Shown in pieces: positions 19,984-28,540 of a stretch of 62,677 nt of DNA (position 1 is its first letter; every line of letters starts with the position of its first letter). Where the stretch lies: contig NZ_LZIN01000016.1 in NCBI RefSeq assembly GCF_001667375.1, forward strand, positions 1 through 62,677. Reading direction: 5' to 3'. The stretch is from Mycolicibacter sinensis (GTDB lineage: Bacteria; Actinomycetota; Actinomycetes; Mycobacteriales; Mycobacteriaceae). The notes below the pieces were generated by a model. That model was not told the origin of the DNA. It worked only from the letters and a program-made list of their open reading frames with translations, and did not search any database. A program made the position numbers and the translations under genes.

Positions 19984-20373
19984 TTAGGAACCCGAGCCGT
20001 AGGGCCGGGTGAGGATCTCCATGGCATGACCGTCGGGATCGCGGAAATACACGCCGCGGCCGCCGTCGCGGTGGTTGATCTCGCCGGGGCGTTCGGCGCG
20101 CGGGTCGGCCCAATGCTGGATGCCGCGCGCGGAGATCTTGCCGTAGATGGCGTCGAAGTCCTCCTCGGACACCAAGAACGCGTAGTGCTGGGGCCGGATC
20201 TCCTCGGTAGGCGGCACGTCGGCGTAATCGAGGCTGGCGTCGTGGTCGAGCCCGACGACCATGAAAGGGCCGAACGGCTGCGGATCAGGCAGGCCGAACA
20301 GCTCCGCCAGAAACGCCGCGGAGGCCTGTTTGTCGCGGGCGGCGACGATCGTGTGATTGAAGGAAATACTCAT
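19984..20373 (-). CDS. VOC/glyoxalase-fold protein
   Basis: This 129-residue protein has the two beta-alpha-beta-beta-beta halves of the vicinal oxygen chelate fold. The N-terminal FNHTIVAARD supplies a metal-ligand-type His, and GGRGVYFRDPDGHAMEILT is the typical C-terminal strand with the last ligand Glu. Such proteins include dioxygenases, glyoxalases and antibiotic-binding proteins, and the substrate cannot be deduced. It is divergent from the oxidoreductase at 20420 with only 46 bases between the starts. Confidence 0.85.
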   Translation of the reverse strand: MSISFNHTIVAARDKQASAAFLAELFGLPDPQPFGPFMVVGLDHDASLDYADVPPTEEIRPQHYAFLVSEEDFDAIYGKISARGIQHWADPRAERPGEINHRDGGRGVYFRDPDGHAMEILTRPYGSGS

Positions 20374-20419
20374 TCCCCAAGTGTCGGCCGCGCTCGGCGC
20401 TCATGCCACAATCGCCGAC

Positions 20420-21316
20420 ATGCAGGTCGGAATGACGATGCCGGTGATGGAGCCGGATCTGGATGCAACGCTGCTGCGGGATTGGGCGCGCGCGGTAGAC
20501 GAGGGGCCGTTCTCGTCGCTGAGCTGGGGCGAGCGGATCGCCTTCACCAACCCCGACAGCCTGACGCTGTTGGGCGCGTTGTCGGCGTGGACCGAGCGGG
20601 TGCGGCTGGTGACGACGGTCATCGTCCCCCAACTGCACGATCCGGTCATGCTGGCCAAGGCGCTGGTTACCGCGGACCTGCTCAGCGGCGGGCGGCTGAC
20701 CGTCGGCATCGGGGTGGGGGGCCGCCATGAGGACTACTGCGCCGTGGGCGCTGATCCGGCGTCGCAGACGATGCGGGAGATGGCCGAGCGGATCGCGATC
20801 ATGAAGCGGGTCTGGGCGGGGGAGAAGCTCACCGAGTCGGTGCTGCCGGTCGGGCCGCCGCCGACCCAACCCGGCGGGCCGCCACTGGTGGTCGGCACCA
20901 TCGGCCCGAAAACCCTGCGCAGTGCGGCGACGTGGGCCGAAGGCCTGGCCGGCATCACGATGGACCTCGACGTAGCCAAGCAGAACGAGTTGTTCGACGT
21001 CGCCCGGCAGGCCTGGCGGCAGGCCGGCAAGGCCGAGCCCTATCTGGCGACGTCGTTCTGGTTCGCGCTGGGTGAGCGCGACGCCGCGCGCAACCAGGTG
21101 CGCGAGCATCTGCTGCGCTACATGAACTGGATTCCCGCCGAGTACGTCGAGGCGATGGCCCCGACCACCGGCTGGGCCGGCAGCGAGGACGAACTCCTTG
21201 AGGTGCTGCGCAGCTTCCAGGCGGTGGGTGCCGACGAGATCCACCTGATTCCAACGAGTTCCGACCGTGACCAGCTGCGGCGCGCCGCGGAGGTGGTCGC
21301 CGAGTTTCGCCGCTGA
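20420..21316 (+). CDS. LLM-class (F420-dependent-type) oxidoreductase
   Basis: This 298-residue luciferase-like monooxygenase-fold protein includes the segments ERVRLVTTVIVPQLHDPVM and SGGRLTVGIGVGGRHEDY, typical of the family barrel strands. In mycobacteria most members use the deazaflavin F420. I chose the ATG at 20420 (MQVGMTMPVMEPD), as the upstream frame runs into the divergent VOC promoter region. The substrate is unknown. Leu/Val-rich strands show no membrane segment, so it should be cytoplasmic. Confidence 0.87.
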   Translation: MQVGMTMPVMEPDLDATLLRDWARAVDEGPFSSLSWGERIAFTNPDSLTLLGALSAWTERVRLVTTVIVPQLHDPVMLAKALVTADLLSGGRLTVGIGVGGRHEDYCAVGADPASQTMREMAERIAIMKRVWAGEKLTESVLPVGPPPTQPGGPPLVVGTIGPKTLRSAATWAEGLAGITMDLDVAKQNELFDVARQAWRQAGKAEPYLATSFWFALGERDAARNQVREHLLRYMNWIPAEYVEAMAPTTGWAGSEDELLEVLRSFQAVGADEIHLIPTSSDRDQLRRAAEVVAEFRR

Positions 21317-21454
21317 AGCCCAGCTATCGCCGCTAACAGCCGTTGCGACACGGTTACGGAAGCGTCTCTATCAACAACTCGCTGGTCACAACCGCCTCAC
21401 CGGCAACTATCGTCACAGCAGGCGAGGCCCGGAGCGGTCCCGGAAAGGTGTGAC

Positions 21455-22894
21455 ATGTCGGCGACGCGTCGAATCGTCTCGGCAGCGATGGTGCCGGCGG
21501 TCGTGCTCGGGATGATTCTCGCCACCGAGTTCGCGCCGCCGGCGATGGCGGCGACCTGCAATGCCCCCGAGGCCAATATCGACCCGCCGCCGGGTTCGCC
21601 CTCGACCGGAGCCGGTCAGATGCCCAGTGGGCGGCGGCCCCGCGGCACCAATGACCAAGCGCCACTTCCCAAACTGGGACCGCTGATCGCCGCCCTGATC
21701 AACCCCAACGGAACCATCAAGCAGCAGGCCGCGGTGGTGCCCCCGGCGCCGTCCCCGGATGGTCAGGTCGCGCCGAACGCCGCCCAACCGGTTCAGCCCG
21801 TTCCCAACGCCGGCGCAGATCCAGGCCTGTCGACCGCCGACGCCGCCGGGGCGATCGCGGGTTCGCAGACGTCGCTGGTGGAGTGGATGACCGGGCCCAA
21901 CAGCCCCAACCAAACCCTGCAACGCTTCGGTATCTCCGGCACCGACCTCGGAATCCCTTGGGACAACGGCGATCCCGCCAACCGCCAAGTCCTCTACGCG
22001 TTCGGCGACACCTTCGGCTACTGCCGCATCCAAGGCAAGCAGTGGCGGCAGAACGTGCTGTTCCGCAGTCCGGACAACAACCTGGCCGACGGCATCACGG
22101 TGGGCCCTGGAGCCGTCGGCAACAAGTACTCGGGTTCGCCACTGCGCCAAGCGAACTTCTCCAAGCAGATCCTGCCCGCCGTCCGACTGGCACGGCACCA
22201 GGAGGGCATGATCCCCACCGCCGCCATCGGGATCGCCGGCAGCCAGTACATGAACTTCATGTCCATCAAGCAGTGGGGCCGCGACGGCGAATGGTCCACC
22301 AACTACTCGGCGATCGCGGTCTCCAACGACAACGGCGAAACGTGGGGCGTCTATCCGGGCACCGTGCGTTCGACGTCGCCGGAGAACGTTCCCCGGGCGC
22401 GCTTCGTCCCCGGTAACGAGAATTTCCAGATGGGCGCGTTCCTGCGTGGGGGCGATGGCTACCTGTACTCCTACGGAACCCCATCGGGCCGCGGCGGCTC
22501 GGCGTACCTGTCGCGGGTGCCCGAGCGCGCCATTCCCGACGTCGCGCAGTACCAGTACTGGAATGGCGACAGCGGATCGTGGGTGCCCAACAACCCGGCT
22601 GCGGCCACGCCGGTGATCCCCGGACCAGTGGGCGAGATGTCGGTGCAGTACAACACCTATCTGCGGCAGTATTTGGCGCTGTACGGTAACGGCGGCAATG
22701 ACGTCGTAGCCCGAACCGCTCCCGCGCCGCAGGGCCCGTGGAGCGCCGAGCAGACGCTGATTCCCACCGGCCAGATTCCCGGCGGCATCTACGCGCCGTA
22801 CATGCATCCCTGGTCGACGGGCAAAGAGGTGTACTTCACGTTGTCGCTGTGGAACGCCTACGACGTGATGCTGATGCGCACCGTGCTGGGCTGA
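21455..22894 (+). CDS. secreted DUF4185-domain protein, possible GH183-like D-arabinanase
   Basis: This 479-residue exported protein has a signal peptide (about residues 1-33, cleavage after AMA) and a Pro-rich linker to about residue 130. A beta-rich domain follows, with YAFGDTFGYCR, NMVLFRSPDN-like NVLFRSPDNN, SNDNGETWGVYPGTV and MGAFLRGGDGYLYSYGTPSGR. This is the DUF4185 layout. From memory, DUF4185 was recently assigned to glycoside hydrolase family 183, endo-D-arabinanases acting on mycobacterial arabinan. A role in cell-wall arabinan remodelling is inferred. The acidic pair in FGDTFG is a candidate catalytic position. The start at 21455 follows AAAGGTGTGAC. Confidence 0.75.
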   Translation: MSATRRIVSAAMVPAVVLGMILATEFAPPAMAATCNAPEANIDPPPGSPSTGAGQMPSGRRPRGTNDQAPLPKLGPLIAALINPNGTIKQQAAVVPPAPSPDGQVAPNAAQPVQPVPNAGADPGLSTADAAGAIAGSQTSLVEWMTGPNSPNQTLQRFGISGTDLGIPWDNGDPANRQVLYAFGDTFGYCRIQGKQWRQNVLFRSPDNNLADGITVGPGAVGNKYSGSPLRQANFSKQILPAVRLARHQEGMIPTAAIGIAGSQYMNFMSIKQWGRDGEWSTNYSAIAVSNDNGETWGVYPGTVRSTSPENVPRARFVPGNENFQMGAFLRGGDGYLYSYGTPSGRGGSAYLSRVPERAIPDVAQYQYWNGDSGSWVPNNPAAATPVIPGPVGEMSVQYNTYLRQYLALYGNGGNDVVARTAPAPQGPWSAEQTLIPTGQIPGGIYAPYMHPWSTGKEVYFTLSLWNAYDVMLMRTVLG

Positions 22895-22902
22895 GGCCCG
22901 GC

Positions 22903-23820
22903 TCAGCTGTCGAGCACCGTCCGCAACGCCGCACCGGTTTCGGCGACAATCCCGGGGGTGTAGGCGGGCATGTTGATGATCACGCCGCCGACTCCGGCAT
23001 CGAGCACCTTGGTCTTGACCTGCTCGGCGATCGATTCGGTGCTGCCGGCCACCATGCGCTGGCTCATCTCGGCGGGGATCTGATCGGCGGTGACGTTGGG
23101 GCCGGCCAGCACGGTGAGCAAGTGGCTGGTCTCGAGGGTGGCCGGATCGCGGCCAATCTCCTCGCAGCTGCGCTGCACCGCGGCCACCTTCGCGGGTAGC
23201 TCGTCGAATCCGGCGATGATGTTGAGGTGATCGAAGTGGCGCGCCGCCAATGGGATCGTCTTCTTCTCGCCGCTGCCGCCGATCAGCAGCGGAATGTGGT
23301 CGCGGAAGCGGGGTTCGGCCATCGCCTCGCGGGCGCGATACCACTTGCCCTCGAAGGTCGGCCGTTCACCTTTGAGCATCGGCAGGATGATCTGCAGCGC
23401 CTCGTCGAGCCGGTTGAACCGGTCGGTGAAGGTGCCGAACTCAAAACCCAGCTGGTCGTGTTCGAGCTCGAACCACCCGGTGCCGATACCCAGAATCGCG
23501 CGGCCGGCGCTGACGACATCCAGCGTGGTGATGATCTTGGCCAGCAGGGTCGGGTTGCGGTAGGTGTTGCCGGTGACCAGCGTACCCAGCTGGACGCGTT
23601 CGGTGGCGGTGGCCAGCGCGCCGAGGGTCGTGTAGGCCTCGAGCATGGGCTGGTCGGGGGAGCCCAGCATGGGCAGTTGGTAGAAGTGGTCCATCACGAA
23701 CACCGCGTCGAACCCGGCGGCCTCGGCCTCTTTGGCCTGGGCGATGACGGTGGGGAACAGCTCCGAAACGTCGGTGCCGTAGGAGAAGTTGGGGATCTGG
23801 AAGCCAAGGCGAATCGTCAC
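22903..23820 (-). CDS. LLM-class F420-dependent oxidoreductase (TIGR03560-like)
   Basis: This 305-residue luciferase-like protein starts MTIRLGFQIPNFSYG and has DAVFVMDHFYQLP, LGTLVTGNTYRNPTLLAKIITTLD and SAGRAILGIGTGWFELEH, which are strong signatures of mycobacterial F420-dependent oxidoreductases. IPLLIGGSGEKKTIPLAARHFDHLN is the cofactor-side segment. The start is GTG at 23818-23820. It converges on the DUF4185 gene with eight bases between stops. The substrate is unknown. Confidence 0.9.
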   Translation of the reverse strand: MTIRLGFQIPNFSYGTDVSELFPTVIAQAKEAEAAGFDAVFVMDHFYQLPMLGSPDQPMLEAYTTLGALATATERVQLGTLVTGNTYRNPTLLAKIITTLDVVSAGRAILGIGTGWFELEHDQLGFEFGTFTDRFNRLDEALQIILPMLKGERPTFEGKWYRAREAMAEPRFRDHIPLLIGGSGEKKTIPLAARHFDHLNIIAGFDELPAKVAAVQRSCEEIGRDPATLETSHLLTVLAGPNVTADQIPAEMSQRMVAGSTESIAEQVKTKVLDAGVGGVIINMPAYTPGIVAETGAALRTVLDS

Positions 23821-23901
23821 TCGGTTGAGCCTAAGGGGCGTGGGAGCTCATACCCGGCGATTACGCTTCGCGTTAAGCGAAATTCTCGGGGTCTCATCCA
23901 C

Positions 23902-24467
23902 ATGGGCAAACTGATCTATGGCTTCAACCTGTCGGTGGATGGGTACATCGCCGACGCCCACGGCAACATCGACTGGAGCGAACCGAGCGACGAACTGCAG
24001 CAGTACTGGAACAACTTCGAGCGGGAGACCGCGCTGTCGCTCTACGGGCGGCGACTCTACGAACTGATGTCCGCATACTGGCCGACCGCCGACAAGGCCC
24101 CGGATGCCACCTCGTTGATCATTGACTTCGCCCGCATCTGGTGCGCGATGCCCGAGGTTATTTTCTCGCACACCCTGGAGTCGGTCGACTGGAACTCCGC
24201 CTGGAACGCGGCGACCCGGTCGAGGTGGTGACGAGGCTGAAGGCCGAAACCGACGGCAACCTGGAAGTGGCCAGCGCGCCGCTGGCCGCACCGATCGTGC
24301 AGGCGGGACTGGTGGACGAATACCGGATCGTGGTCGCGCCTACCGTCGTGGGCGGTGGCACCCCGTTCTTTCCGACCCTGCCGTCGTGGATCTCGCTGCG
24401 ACTGTTGGAGAATCGGACCTTTCCCGGTGGCACGGTCCTCCTGCGTTACGAGACAAAACGCAGGTGA
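23902..24467 (+). pseudogene. RibD C-terminal / dihydrofolate-reductase-like protein, broken by a frameshift
   Basis: The first frame opens at 23902 with MGKLIYGFNLSVDGYIAD, the typical start of small mycobacterial RibD_C-type reductases, and runs through the SVDWNS segment. It then leaves the family pattern and stops at 24231. The expected continuation (RLERGDPVEVVTRLKAETDGNLEV, then VDEYRIVVAPTVVGGGTPFF) is in another frame down to 24467. One extra C at about 24197-24198 would join them. So either the gene is dead or one base is missing from the assembly. Intact, the product would be about 188 residues, a cytosolic reductase of unknown substrate. Confidence 0.8.
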
Positions 24468-24573
24468 TCAACGCCAATGACCTCTATTCCGGTTACCGCA
24501 CCCGTGTTCGCTCACTTGAAGTTGTCCCGGTGAGGAAGCGTGGATCACGAGGAAGCTTGTAAGGCCCACTCTT

Positions 24574-25260
24574 TCAATGGCGCGGGTGTGCCCGGTGTTC
24601 CATTGACTGCTTGTGTCTCAAGGGTCGGCGCTGGGCGATGTAGAAGGCGGTCAAGTACACCAGGGCGAAGCCGCCCGCCGTGAGCGCCGTCGCGACACCG
24701 AACTGTACATACTGTCCGCGGGCTACGCGATGACACCAACTAGCGTCTCCGTATCCGGTGCCGATCGCCAACAGTGCAAGAAGCGTGGCCGCCGCGACTG
24801 CAGCCCAAGCATCCCCTTTTCCGACGACGAGACCACATACGTTTCCGGCGCTGATTACCGCTATCACCACGAGCATCCACCACATCGTTGCGGCGGTGAG
24901 GAGCCCGCTGTAGGAGTCGTGAGTGGAACCGGATCCTTGATTCGCGGAAACGCTTTCAGCGTCGCGCACATCATCAGGGTCGGGGCGTCGGGCACCAACT
25001 GTCAGTGAATAGATCTTTCCGCCGATCTTGATATAGGGCGTGGCCACATACCCCATCACCACCATCGCCGCCACGGGCAGAATGCCCAGCGCCGCTGCGC
25101 CGTCCCACGTCGGATACGTCGACAGGGCGCCAGACACTCCCGCGACGCAAGCACAAGTCCAGTAGAGGCGCCGCTGGGCACTCCTGCTGATCTTGAGGAA
25201 TGACAGCATAAATCCGGCAACGAAACACAGGGCCACAACCCAGAAAAGCAAATCGCTCAT
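24574..25260 (-). CDS. six-helix membrane protein of the type VII effector-like module
   Basis: This 228-residue protein of unknown family has six hydrophobic segments: LLFWVVALCFVAGFMLSFL, YWTCACVAGVSGALS, LGILPVAAMVVMGYVA, WWMLVVIAVISAGNVCG, WAAVAAATLLALLAIG and ATALTAGGFALVYLTAFYIA. A hydrophilic loop of about 35 residues with many Asp and Ser lies between helices three and four. The start ATG at 25258-25260 is two bases after the stop of the effector-like gene, so both are translated from one message. An immunity or helper role for the neighbouring protein is inferred from this coupling only. Confidence 0.72.
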   Translation of the reverse strand: MSDLLFWVVALCFVAGFMLSFLKISRSAQRRLYWTCACVAGVSGALSTYPTWDGAAALGILPVAAMVVMGYVATPYIKIGGKIYSLTVGARRPDPDDVRDAESVSANQGSGSTHDSYSGLLTAATMWWMLVVIAVISAGNVCGLVVGKGDAWAAVAAATLLALLAIGTGYGDASWCHRVARGQYVQFGVATALTAGGFALVYLTAFYIAQRRPLRHKQSMEHRAHPRH

Positions 25261-25262
25261 CA

Positions 25263-26522
25263 CTAACCGCCTAGGCCCAACGTCACCAGCTTCTCCCCGC
25301 CAATACCGCCTGCGACCGCACCCAGAAGCCCGACGATCAACGTACCCTCCGGTCCTACCAGCGAGCCCCACGCCGCCCCGGCAGCAAACCCGTCAGCGAT
25401 TCCACCGAGGCTGCGTCCACCAAGCTTGGCTATCTCTTCGCCTTTCGGCGACCCATGCGCGATGTTGTCGTACGTCAAGAGAGCGTCGAGACCGATGCCG
25501 GCGTAGCCAAGCCTTCGGCCGAAAACCTCAAGGGCTTGGGCATCCGCCTTCGACCACACCGGAGTGCCGCCCCAATGCCTGCCGTTTGGCAGCGCCGCGC
25601 CATGGGACTCGGCGCCGCCGCCCAATGCGCCGCCCCAGCCGGCGATTCCGGCTGCCGCCTCGTGGATTACCTGCCCGGGCGACTTTCCGCTTTGAATTTC
25701 TCCGAGCGCACGCTGGATCCCCGGCGGCGACACGCCTGCCGCGTTCAACTGGTCGGCGAAACCGCGAAGAATCAGTTCCCGGCCCTGGGCCTCAAACCTG
25801 TCGAGCATCTCGGTAGCGTGATCCGGTGATAGAGGTGGCCGGTCTGGAAAGGCTTGCCCGGATTCGAAGAAATCCTGAAACTGACGTCTGGCTTGGGCGC
25901 GGCTACGCGCGTCGCCTCCGAGAACCGGGTCGGTTGGCAGCGGACCGATGAACTGAGAGTTCCGCAAGTCGTCAAGACGCTCCTGCGCTAGCTGCCGCGC
26001 GGTTGGGTCCGCGTCGGGATCATTGGCAATCGCCTGATCACGTTGCCGTGCCGCATCAACGAAATCGGTACTGGCCCGCGGTTGCTCGCCGTTCCCGCCC
26101 CCGCCGTCGGCGGCCCCTTCGTCAGGGAATCCGAACTCGTGCAGTCCTGCGGTGGCGGTGGTGAGTTGGCGGGCGATCTCATGTTCGTTGTCGACCAGGC
26201 TGGTGGCGCGGGATTTGATGAAGCTGGAGTGGCCTTGGGCGGCTTGTTCACGCTCCGCCTGCTCTGCGGCGGAGCTGTAGTAGGTGTAGGTGTCGGTGAC
26301 TGAGTAGTCGTCACCGACCCGGAAGTCTTCGCGTTCGGCGGCGTCGACGGCAGACAGCACCAGTCCTTTGTTGGCTACCTGCGCCTCGGCGCCGCGGGTG
26401 GCGATCCCGGCGGCGTTGCGCAGCATGTCGGCGGGGTCATGGACTTTCACCACATCGGCGGCGGTGCAGTGTTGGAAGGCTTCGGCGCCGGAGCCGGTCC
26501 ACGGGGCTCCGCCGGGGCTCAC
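25263..26522 (-). CDS. large type VII secretion effector-like protein (N-terminus probably lost by frameshift)
   Basis: The open frame gives 419 residues from GTG at 26520-26522. It has a helical N-terminal region (WTGSGAEAFQH, RGAEAQVANKGLVLSAVDAAERE), a Gln/Asp-rich middle and a C-terminal Gly-rich hydrophobic zone (FAAGAAWGSLVGPEGTLIVGLLGAVAGGIGG). Family relatives begin MTFPTL and have a WXG-type helix pair before this point. Those residues are present upstream: ATG at 26645-26647 encodes MTFPTLTQIED, and the correct continuation (RERDYLKTNATAWTSLADAWE) is in the frame of this gene. One missing base near 26614 separates them. The protein is probably a substrate of an ESX system; the function is unknown. 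Confidence 0.7.
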   Translation of the reverse strand: MSPGGAPWTGSGAEAFQHCTAADVVKVHDPADMLRNAAGIATRGAEAQVANKGLVLSAVDAAEREDFRVGDDYSVTDTYTYYSSAAEQAEREQAAQGHSSFIKSRATSLVDNEHEIARQLTTATAGLHEFGFPDEGAADGGGGNGEQPRASTDFVDAARQRDQAIANDPDADPTARQLAQERLDDLRNSQFIGPLPTDPVLGGDARSRAQARRQFQDFFESGQAFPDRPPLSPDHATEMLDRFEAQGRELILRGFADQLNAAGVSPPGIQRALGEIQSGKSPGQVIHEAAAGIAGWGGALGGGAESHGAALPNGRHWGGTPVWSKADAQALEVFGRRLGYAGIGLDALLTYDNIAHGSPKGEEIAKLGGRSLGGIADGFAAGAAWGSLVGPEGTLIVGLLGAVAGGIGGEKLVTLGLGG

Positions 26523-26653
26523 CGAGGCGTCGCGGATTTCGGTGAATGCGGCTTCCCAAGCGTCGGCTAGGGAGGTCCAGGCGGTGGCGTTCGTTTTGAG
26601 GTAGTCCCGTTCGCGTCCTCGATCTGCGTCAGCGTCGGGAAAGTCATCGCGGG

Positions 26654-27019
26654 CTACCTCGGTATCCCGAATCCGCCGGCAGTACCGCCGTCGGCGCCCG
26701 ATCCGCGCGGGGCCATGGGGGTGATGCCAGCTCCGCCCTGGGGGACTGCGGCCAGGGCGGCGGCGCCGCCGTTGTCCATCGCCTCGTACTCGTGGGCGGC
26801 GATTGTGAGCCTGCGCGAGCTCGCCGCCATCCGCCCGCGCATCGCCGCCGAGGCGTTGCTACTGCCGGCATTGATGCTGCCGGCCGCCGCGCCGCTGGCC
26901 TGCCAGGCCGACGCGCTCACCGCCGGCACAGGCGGTGCGATCCCATCCGCGAGCGTTCCGCAGCGCCGAGCCAACTCACGCAGACTGGCCGGGGTCACCC
27001 GTAGGCCGGGGGAAGTCAT
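26654..27019 (-). CDS. EspC-like / WXG100-type secreted protein
   Basis: This 121-residue protein starts MTSPGLRVTPASLRELARRCG, the usual opening of EspC-type ESX-secretion-associated proteins. It has SAWQASG (a W-x-x-x-G turn between two helices) and HEYEAMD, which fits the YxxxD/E export motif of type VII substrates. The tail is Gly-rich. Its stop lies six bases before the ATG that should start the large effector-like gene, so they form one operon with the membrane protein. No ESX secretion core genes are in the window. The element's attL lies 88 bases upstream. Confidence 0.75.
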   Translation of the reverse strand: MTSPGLRVTPASLRELARRCGTLADGIAPPVPAVSASAWQASGAAAGSINAGSSNASAAMRGRMAASSRRLTIAAHEYEAMDNGGAAALAAVPQGGAGITPMAPRGSGADGGTAGGFGIPR

Positions 27020-27354
27020 GGGGGAACTGTATTAGAGGATCACGGCCAGCGAAATTCCCCACAGTCCAGAGGCAATGCATGACACGATGGCCGGATATTT
27101 GACCTGGTGCCCCCGGCAGGATTCGAATTTGCCGGGGCGGTTTGAGCAAACCACCGTTCTGGACTGCAAGGATGTTGCCGCACAACGGCTTTCCGGCCCA
27201 CCGCGTTCGCTAACCTCGCGCAGTCCACGCGGGTAGTATGTACTCGCATGGGTAACGGATAGGTACGCGCCAGCTACCCCGCTGCTCACCGGCCTAGTCG
27301 GCAGGAACAAGGTAAGGAATTGAATGTTTGCCAATCATCGGGGCGGTTTGAATC
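27020..27354. other. left junction region: EspC-like upstream region, attL and putative integrase arm sites
   Basis: These 335 bases hold no supported gene. The first part is host sequence upstream of the EspC-like gene, then attL at 27107. In the element part a 13-bp direct repeat CGGGGCGGTTTGA occurs at 27133-27145 and 27339-27351. The 10-mer CGGATAGGTA at 27256-27265 reappears near the right end at 38703-38712. These could be arm-type integrase sites. Confidence 0.5.
27107..27127. other. attL core: 21-bp copy of the tRNA-Arg 3' end
   Basis: Twenty-one bases are identical to 38797-38817, which form the end of the tRNA-Arg gene. The match stops right after the T-loop bases GATTCGAA. This is the displaced original tRNA end left by integration at the opposite side of the element. 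Confidence 0.9.
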
Positions 27355-28527
27355 ATGGCCGGTAAATCAGGTCACCGGGCATGGGGTCACATCAAAAAGC
27401 AGCGCACGAAGACGCCGAGCTATCAGGCCAGTTTCATCGGCCCTGACCTATGCCGGCACTACGCACCGCACACGTTTTCATCGAAGATGAACGCCGAAGC
27501 TTGGCTAGTGCGTGAACGTGACTACCGGGACCGCTGCGCCGGTAGCGGCGAGCAGTGGAAACCGCCAGCGGAACGCGCAACCGAGAAAAAAGCAGAGGTT
27601 CTACTGTTCGGCGTCTACGGCAAGCAAGTGATAGATCAGCGCAAGTTGTCGCAACGTACTCGCATTGAGTATGAGGCCAAGTGGGCACAGCTCATCGAAC
27701 CGACGTTCGGCAAGGTGCCAGTAGCCGATATGAACCCTACGGCGGTACGTGCTTGGTTTTCGTCACTTGACGCAACTAAGGAACGTCGTAACAGCCATGC
27801 CTACGGCGTTCTTAACATGATCTGCAATACCGCCGTGAAAGATGGTCTGTTGCAACGCAACCCTTGCATGATCCAAGGCGCGATGAACACCAAGGCAAAA
27901 GCCAACGTCAAGATTCCGACGACGACAGAGCTACACGCAATCGCTGACAAGCTCGGCGCTGAACCGAATCACGCGAAGTTCAAAGCTCTGGTTTTGTTGG
28001 CCGGTTGGTGCGGACTACGCTACGGCGAGGTATCCGAACTACGCCGGAAAGACTTCGATGCCGGTTGCACGGTCGTTTCGATCACGCGGGCGGTTGGGCA
28101 CCGAAACGGCGAGTGCATACTTGGGCCGACAAAGACGGGGGAGCGGCGCAAGGTGGAGATTCCGCCGCACATCCAGCAAGACGTGAAAGATCATCTAGCA
28201 GAGTATGTTTCGAGCAATCCCGATGATCTGCTGTTCAAACCGTCGCGGGGCGGCTGTCACCTCAATGACCGCGTGTTCAACAAAGACGTGTTCCAAAAGG
28301 CAGCGAAAGACGTTGGCCGCGAAGACTTGTCAGCTCATGACTTGCGACGGTTCGCCGGCTCAAAGAACGCGCAAGCTGGCGCAACGCTCACAGAGAACAT
28401 GCGCCGCCTTGGACACAAGACGGCTAAGGCATCGCTGCTCTATCAGCACGATTACGACGATAGCGGCAAAAAACTAGCTGCTGACCTGTCGGTGCTGGCT
28501 TTGGCAGAATTGAACGGCGCGGTGTGA
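27355..28527 (+). CDS. int: tyrosine-type site-specific integrase
   Basis: This 390-residue phage integrase has an N-terminal arm-binding-like region (about 1-70), a SAM-like core-binding domain (about 80-180) and the catalytic domain. The catalytic residues are visible: Arg222 in CGLRYGE, Lys260 in GPTKTGERR, His328 and Arg331 in AHDLRR, His354 in LGHKT and the nucleophile Tyr363 in LLYQHDY. It would recombine attP with the tRNA-Arg end. It sits directly beside attL. The AbiTii-like gene follows after 13 bases, so it is in the same transcription unit. No strong ribosome-binding site is seen. Confidence 0.95.
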   Translation: MAGKSGHRAWGHIKKQRTKTPSYQASFIGPDLCRHYAPHTFSSKMNAEAWLVRERDYRDRCAGSGEQWKPPAERATEKKAEVLLFGVYGKQVIDQRKLSQRTRIEYEAKWAQLIEPTFGKVPVADMNPTAVRAWFSSLDATKERRNSHAYGVLNMICNTAVKDGLLQRNPCMIQGAMNTKAKANVKIPTTTELHAIADKLGAEPNHAKFKALVLLAGWCGLRYGEVSELRRKDFDAGCTVVSITRAVGHRNGECILGPTKTGERRKVEIPPHIQQDVKDHLAEYVSSNPDDLLFKPSRGGCHLNDRVFNKDVFQKAAKDVGREDLSAHDLRRFAGSKNAQAGATLTENMRRLGHKTAKASLLYQHDYDDSGKKLAADLSVLALAELNGAV

Positions 28528-28540
28528 GATCATCGCATCT

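Noticed and set aside
27032..27334. 100-codon minus-strand frame across attL
   Set aside because: It spans the host-element junction, so it would be created only by insertion, and its residues show no family pattern.
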